Shown here one piece after another: positions 57,735-64,000 of a stretch of DNA of 64,000 nt. Each line of letters opens with the position of its first letter. Position 1 is the stretch's first letter. Where the stretch lies: positions 67,169,266 through 67,233,265 of the forward strand of contig NC_084837.1 in NCBI RefSeq assembly GCF_033115175.1. Reading direction: 5' to 3'. The position numbers were made by a program, and so were the translations under genes. This DNA comes from Lepus europaeus. Taxonomy: Eukaryota > Chordata > Mammalia > Lagomorpha > Leporidae. The notes beneath the pieces were generated by a model that was not told where the DNA came from, did not search any database, and saw nothing but the letters and a program-made list of their open reading frames with translations.

Positions 57735-58330
57735 ATGTAGACTATCGTGTTGATCTGTTATCTTTATGACTTGATTACATTGGATGAGCAAGATGTCAGC
57801 AGTATTTCAGTGGCCTCAGAAAAACACCTATGGCCTGGAGGGTGGGAGATAAACCCCATGAAGACACAGTGTTCCATGGTTTTAGAGGTTTATTGGCCTG
57901 GAAATGCCAGGATATCTCGTCTAAAATAAAGGACAAATGACTGCATTTGTACTTCCGACCACTAAGAAGGAAGCACAACACATGGTAGACCTCTTTGAGA
58001 TCTGGAGAAAGCGTAGGTCGCACTCCAGGCATTTAGTGAGTAATATAAATGGCTTCCCAGAGCAGGGCAGGGCTCTGAAGCTGGACCAGCCCAGTGTGCA
58101 GGCAGCACTGTTGCCTAGGATCCAGAAGACCCTATGATGTTGGAGGTATCGGTGGTGGGAAAAGATCCCTTGTACAGTTTTTGGCAAGTTCCCTGCAGGG
58201 AAATCACCGTGTAGATCCCAGGATCTGGAACAAAACCCACCATGTGTACAACATTTATAGACCTTTTGAAGGCGGCTTCCTGATGTTGGTAGAAATGGAA
58301 CATGTGAGTATGCAACATTATGTATCCACA
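57735..58330 (+). pseudogene. Degenerate retroviral pol fragment (reverse transcriptase/RNase H part)
   Basis: In plus frames, INPMKTQCSMVLEVYW and PTTKKEAQHMVDLFEIW are recognisable pieces of the connection between retroviral reverse transcriptase and RNase H, followed out of frame by an RNase-H-like stretch. Several stops and frameshifts separate the pieces, so it is an inactive fossil. Class I or ERVL-type cannot be settled by eye. Confidence 0.6.
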
Positions 58331-58631
58331 TGGACCAGCTGTTGCCTGGGTGAAAAAAACACCAGAAAAAACTTCATCTTACTAAGCATTTTAATAGAAA
58401 GAAATTATTCTAAGTATTCAAAACAAAGACTTTATTATAGGAAATGTTCACATAGATGATGGAAGTGCCAAGAAATCAACAGAGGCCGGAGAAACAATCC
58501 AGAGATTATCAGGGACAGGTAGCTACTTTCCTTGGGCTGGAAAGGAGGTGATGTTCCTGGAATCCAGGGGTTGGAGTTACCTGGGATGTCAGTTGTCAGT
58601 TTGTCTTATCCCCACTTCATATCCATTCCTT

Positions 58632-58850
58632 ATTGCTGTAGGCATAATTTTGAAGTGGCCCCCAAGATCCTCACCTGTGGTGTGCATGCCCAATCTAACC
58701 GCTTTCTCTTGAGTGTAGGTGGGACTGTAACTGTGCTGGATTTTGCTCCTGTGTTTACGTTCCATCAGATGATGAATGGGAGGATGTAATTGAGGTCTCA
58801 AATTAGTTGAGTTCAAGTTAAACAAAAAAGAATTTTCCTGAGTGGGCCTG
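58632..58850 (+). mobile_element. MLT1-like LTR, left half
   Basis: TGAAGTGGCCCCCAAGATCC..CTTGAGTGTAGGTGGGACTG..AATTGAGGTCTCAAATTAGT..TTCCTGAGTGGGCCTG is the 5' part of an MLT1-like LTR. It breaks off at the retrocopy insertion and resumes at 62683. Confidence 0.75.
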
Positions 58851-59293
58851 TTTTTTTTTTTTTTAAAACCAATCATCAGTTTTATTTTTCCTCATGGAAC
58901 AAGCAGTCTGGAAGTAACCGATCCATGGCTAGTGCAGACACTGGAGCCACAGGGGAGGCCAGGGTTACCATGACTTCTCTGCAGTGTCCTCCTCTTGGTC
59001 ACAAGACACACTAGGTATTGGATCTCTGTACAAGGTGAGAAGCTGAGGGAAGAGCAAAGATTGAAACACATAAAGAAAAATCCAGTTAAGAAAGGCCTCT
59101 TTTCAAGAACTTTCTCAGAAGCCCACACAGTGCCATCTGCTTGTTTGTCAATGGCCAGTGTTATGCTCTAGTACCAGTAGTATGGACTAGTGTGAAAATC
59201 TTTTAAGAAAATTTAAAACAGCACTAATCTGACAGCACCTGAATTCTCTTAATATGGAAGATCAGAGTGCACACTAGGGGAAGCAACCAGACT

Positions 59294-59640
59294 TTTTTTT
59301 TTTTTTTTTTTGACAGCAGGCCATAGACATACCAAAGGATCCATGTGATAAAAATGTTGTGCTCTGATCACAATGCAGTTGAATTAAGATACCAGTAACA
59401 CATAGGTGCTAAAAAATACCCGCATGTTGCATGGTACATAGCACAATTCTACATATGCCATTGGCTGAATAGATTATTCAAAAGGAAAATATGACATTGA
59501 GAATGAAGTTACAGTAAAAATACCATTTACAGATCTTTTGTGACACTAAAGGGTTAGAAAAGCATAACCTTAAAAATAAGGACTAAAAATTAATGAGCCA
59601 GCCTCTGTTTTCATGATCAAAGACTGATAAATACAATCCC
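59294..59640 (+). mobile_element. L1 ORF2 scrap in the retrocopy 3' UTR, tentative
   Basis: CTGATCACAATGCAGTTGAA and AGGTGCTAAAAAATACCC resemble old L1 ORF2 sequence in plus orientation. An 18-T run sits at the left edge. It is either part of the source mRNA's 3' UTR or a later insertion. Confidence 0.4.
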
Positions 59641-59944
59641 ATACTCAATGGAAAATCTCACTGGGATCTTTCTCCCATTGAGACTTTTCATCTGCACATA
59701 AAAATGACAGGACTGTGTATGAAAGCGATGTTCCACATGGGGAAGATCAGCAGTATTAAGTCTTCACATGTTTCTTAAAATAACTGCATTGACTATATTT
59801 TTAAAATGTTAAAACTTCTCCTGGTGTGAATGCTCATAAGATTCATAAATATCATGGGATTACCATAGGCAATAATTGAAGAATTAACTGAGATTTTTCT
59901 CAACCTCAGTAAGTGTGACACTTGGGGCACACGGTTCTTTGTTG

Positions 59945-60262
59945 TGTGTGAAGTCTGTGGATTGTGGGATATTTAACAGCGTTCTAACTGTCTTCCCACT
60001 CTGCACCAGTTGTTGCACTTCTCCAAAGCTCTAACAACCAAAAATGTCTCCAGACATTGCCACATGTCCCCTGGGTGGCAAAATCACCCCCAACTGAGAC
60101 CCACTGCTGTAGATCAGGTTTGGCAGTTTTCCTCCAAAGGGCCAGGGAGCGAGGACTTTAGGCTTGATGGACCACATAGGGTTCCTGTCACATATTTTTT
60201 CTTTCAAAATGAAATAACCATTTTTAGTTTATAAGTCCCCCCAAAAGACAGCTGGCCATTGT
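59945..60262 (+). mobile_element. Two hAT-type relics in the retrocopy 3' UTR
   Basis: AATGTCTCCAGACATTGCCA..CAACTGAGACCCACTGCTGT (to about 60112) and TTTTCCTCCAAAGGGCCAGG..CATTGTTTGCTGACTCA (60115-60262) match two common hAT element families. Confidence 0.5.
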
Positions 60263-61293
60263 TTGCTGACTCATTTCAGATTTTCTCATATTCCTGGATT
60301 TTTTTTTTCAGTGGATATACAGGGAGACACTAGGAAAGGTCTCCCTAATCATTCCATTCACAGAAATTCTTCCTCCTGCACTCATCACTCTTCTACCCAG
60401 GACATGAGAAATGGTTTTTCTCTCTCTAACTTCTCTTAAGAATAAGAGCTGACTCCACGTACAAGTTGTCGTCACACCACAGAAACATACATTCTCTCCA
60501 CCCCGTGTGAGCTCTCACAAATCTCCCAAGTGATGAGAGACAGCTCAAGTCTTCCCACAGGCATCACACAAATTGGATCTCTCCCCAAGTTGGGAGTGTT
60601 CCCTTGTGCTCATAAGGGCGTCTGTTCCCGTTCCAGCAGCGGCGCTCACCGTAGCCTCTTCCATATCAAGGACACAAAGAGCTTCTCTCCTCCGTGAGTC
60701 TCCACGTGCTTCCTCAGGGCGGAGTGGTCGCTGAAGGCCTTCCGCAGGCCATGCGTTCTAGGGCTTCTCCCCGGTGTGTATCCTCCTGTGCGCGCTCAGG
60801 TTGGAGCCGATGCTGAGGGCCTTGCCGCAGTGGTCGCACTCGTAGGGCTTCGCACCCGTGTGGCTTCGCATGTGCGTCTTCAGGGTGGACCGGTTTCTGA
60901 AGGCCTTCCCACACTGCCGGCCTTCAACAGGCTTCTTCACGAGGTGAACGCTCACGTGCCTCCTCCGGGACAGATAATCACCAAAGACTTTGCCGCAGGC
61001 AGCAGCTCGCTCCTGGCGCATCTCTCGGGTATGTGTTTTCCTGTGTGTGGTGAGGGTCGAGCTGGCGCTGAAGGCTTTCCGGCACTGTTCACAGCCGTAG
61101 GGCTTCTCCAGTGCGTCTTCAGGATGGCCTGGTTCCTGAAGGCCTTCCCACTTCAACACTCAGTGGGCTTCTGGACGATATGAATTCTCATGTGTTTCCT
61201 CCGGAACACGAGATCACCAAAGGACTTCTGGTGTTTTTTTTACACTCGTAGGATTTTTCCACTGTGTGGTTCTTCTTGTGCAAATTGAAGTTA

Positions 61294-61476
<183 letters not shown>

Positions 61477-62682
61477 TCACACTTGTAAGGTCTCTCACCA
61501 GCAGTGCACTCTCGTGTATCTTCAGGGCAGACAGGGTCTGGAACACATTCGCACACTGCCTGACGTCAAAGGGCTTCTCTCTGAGTGAGTGTTCGTGCGG
61601 CTCCTCAGTGCGGAGGGGTCGTTGAAGGCCTCCCCGCAGTCACTGCATTCGCGGGGCTTCTCCCCGGTGTGTGTCCTCCGGTGCCGCGTGAGGGAGGCGC
61701 TTGTGGAGAAGGCTTTTTGGCACTGGTGACATTCATGCATTTTTCTCCCATCATACATGCTCACGTGTTGGCTTATGTGTGACCTGTTTCTGAATCCTGC
61801 CCCATAGTCATGCCGGTGATTGGGCCTCTTGCCAGCAGGCCTTCCTGTCTGTTAAGAGGAGTGTCCAGGCTTAAAACTTAAAACAAGTGAGCATATTCAG
61901 TGGATTTCTCCCCAGGATGAGTTCTTTCCATTGTGACACCACTGGATGTTTGCTTCCCAAAAATATTGCCCGTAAGAACTGACCACTTGGTTTTAGATGG
62001 AGCCTCCCAATTTGGTCAAGTGTCTTGCTGAAACCTGCTCTCCTCTGTCTTTGGCTCCTCTTCTTGTTCCAAGTGTGAGTTGAGGCTGGGTTTGCCAACC
62101 TGATATCCCAAGGAAGTGAGTTGCTGTAGTTCTCCAGCATCAGGTCTATGTACAGCTTTCTCCGAGGAATCCAGCAAGGAAGGGCCACTCCTTCTCCGTG
62201 AAGTCCACAGCCACCTCCTGGAAGGTCACAGATTCCTGGGAACCAACACTGGGTGGTGTATGAGGCTCCAGACCATTGCAAACAAACAGTTCCAAATTCT
62301 GGGGGCAGGAGTGGTCTTGAGGAATTTCTGACTCCTGGGGAGAGGCAGGGTCCTGGATGGACACAGCAAATGTGGTGGACAGACCAAGATGTGCCATCCT
62401 GCGAGAGTGACAGTCAATTTGCCCAAACAAGTAGGGCACTGGAAGATCAGTAGACTTTGCCCTGGCTCTCATAGGACTCTCTAAGCTGGCACACCACTGG
62501 GGGAACAATTTGGGATGCAGAGGCCTCTGAAGCTGCTGCCGAGGATAAAAAGTTAAGGCGGAATGTGCCAACTGTGGGGAGGCAGCAGGTCCCCTACAGG
62601 TCGAAGGAGGGCACCGCAGACTGCTCCTCTGCCCATGTCTAGCAGCAGTTGCCTCTGGGGGTAATGGCCTTAGCTTCACTTC

Positions 62683-63089
62683 AGTGGGCCTGTCTTAATC
62701 AGTTTCCCCTTTGAGAGGGACTAGACTGTTGGTGAGAGAGGAGAGCCAGTTTAAGAGGGCCCATGGAAGGGGCCACATGGCAAGAGTGACCTCTAGTGGC
62801 TGAGAGTGATGTCCAGTCAACAGCCTGCAGACAACAGACGAACGTACCTGCAAGGAACTGAATTCTGCCAATGACTTAAATGAACTTGTGGGACATTTCC
62901 TAGTGGGAGCTACAGGCGGAATGTAGCCTTCTGACACCTTCATTTCAGCCTTGTGAGACCCTTAGCAGAAGACCCAGACAAAATGTGCCAGGCTCCTAAG
63001 CCATGGGAGCTCGGAGATAATACATTTGTATTATCTAAGACACTACGTTTATGGTATTATGTTCCATAGCAACGGGAAACCAATACAAG
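62683..63089 (+). mobile_element. MLT1-like LTR, right half
   Basis: Starts at the second AGTGGGCCTGT and continues CTTAATCAGTTTCCCC, GGAACTGAATTCTGCC, ACCTTCATTTCAGCCTTGTG and ends ATAGCAACGGGAAACCAATA, as expected for the part missing from 58850. Confidence 0.78.
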
Positions 63090-63134
63090 TGTCTTCTTTT
63101 TTTTTCTTTTCTTTTTTTTTCTACAAGTGTCTTC
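63084..63134 (-). repeat. Tail-only retroinsertion with 13-bp target-site duplication
   Basis: TACAAGTGTCTTC occurs at 63084-63096 and 63122-63134, enclosing only a 25-base T-rich tract (63097-63121). It looks like an A-tail whose body was completely truncated. Confidence 0.75.
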
Positions 63135-64000
63135 AAATAGTTCATGGGAAATGAGTATCATAGGCAAAAAGGGGTTTCAAATCTTTTGCATCAAAATGAC
63201 TTATCTTTTAGTCCATTTCTCGTGGAGATTTTGAAGTCCCCTCATAAAGGCTCTGTAAGCATGTCAGTTGGCATGATCTTAAGCTTTGTTGGTTGAGGCA
63301 TTGCAGGAGGAAGGGTTTTTTTCATGTCCTCCTGATTTCCACCAGGCTCCTGAAGTGTATGTGCAGCTTCTGTGTTGCCTGGCTCCTGCAACATGCATGA
63401 CTTCTACATGCTCCTACAGTGCATGCATCTACTGCAGTCATTCCTAGCCAATGTACACTGTAACTTCCTGTGGGCGGTATCTTAGAGTATCCCTTAGGGT
63501 AGCTTTGCAGTGAGTTAGTTGTGGCATCTCCGTGTCATGGCTTCCTTTAGTATCCCAGAAGTTTCTGCTGCCATGGCAGCTCAGCAAATTCCTCTACCAC
63601 CCAGTGAGCCATGGCTATTCTGGCTCCAGTAAGATCTGGATCTTAGTCTTGGTGGGACTGGAGAGGTCATCACTTGGACCCTCCATCTCAACCTGGGTAG
63701 TCACAGTACCTCTTGTATTTGCTACCTTATGTTCTTTTGAATTCTATTTATTCATTACTGGCCAAGCTTGATTTACCCCAATGTCCATGTGGATAATTCT
63801 TTATATTAAACTTTCCTTTTCAGCTTACTCTGTGGATTCTCTCTCTATTAATTAGACCCTGGCTGACACACCCAACAAGGCTGAGATCATGCTGGGACTC
63901 TTAAGTGGGGAGCAGGGAACAGATGAGAGAGCCAAGTACCGCTCTAGCTGCTTCTTAAAGCAAAAAAGGAAAGTGGAAGGAAAACCTTGATTTTCGCTTT
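63135..64000. other. Right-end stretch; possible transposon and LTR scraps
   Basis: AAATAGTTCATGGGAAATGA..TTTAGTCCATTTCTCGTGGA (to about 63235) resembles a mariner-like repeat. TCTTTATATTAAACTTTCCT..TAATTAGACCCTGGCTGACA near 63800-63870 looks like an LTR 3' end. No gene recognised. Confidence 0.4.

Noticed and set aside
57735-58330. Active retroviral gene
   Set aside because: The frames are broken by several stops and shifts and no flanking intact regions are found.

Overview
This is lagomorph nuclear DNA, most likely rabbit. The window is crowded with about 58 copies of a tRNA-derived SINE with a CT-rich tract and an A-tail (the C repeat, or CSINE, family), and it carries a short piece of the lagomorph-type L1 3' end. 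The rest is ordinary mammalian material: MIR, L2, ancient L1, MaLR-type LTRs, hAT/MER5 relics, one CpG island and sparse coding sequence.

The only intact gene I can support is the 5' part of SLC30A4 (zinc transporter ZnT4), on the minus strand. A CpG-island promoter lies at about 23.9-24.95 kb. The first coding exon (residues 1-130) is at 23746-24136, and the next exon (residues 131-179, with the metal-binding HxxxD) is at 14002-14148. Both have canonical splice sites in matching phase. The remaining exons are not in the window and must lie beyond the left edge, so bases 1-14001 are intron.

To the right of the promoter (25-64 kb) I find no intact gene. There is instead a record of retroposition. 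A CKS2 processed pseudogene (50.2-50.8 kb) sits inside an ancient L1. Relics of an endogenous retrovirus occupy 54.2-58.35 kb. A processed copy of a KRAB zinc-finger mRNA about 3.8 kb long (58.85-62.68 kb, minus strand) has a poly-A tail, a polyadenylation signal and target-site duplications, and it splits an older MaLR LTR in two. In the SLC30A4 intron a 35-bp fragment of the U2 snRNA 5' end is flanked by a perfect 15-bp target-site duplication.

The CSINE copies form nested stacks (SINE in SINE, SINE in LTR, LTR in SINE, SINE at the edge of a lagomorph L1 inside an ancient L1) from which relative insertion order can be read. Inside SLC30A4 they lie mostly antisense to the gene (about 18 of 24); to the right of the promoter the bias is reversed (about 12 plus against 22 minus). 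I see no CRISPR, operon, bacterial or otherwise exotic system here. The more unusual features are the retroposed RNAs and the nesting. All family names come from recognition by eye, without database searches.
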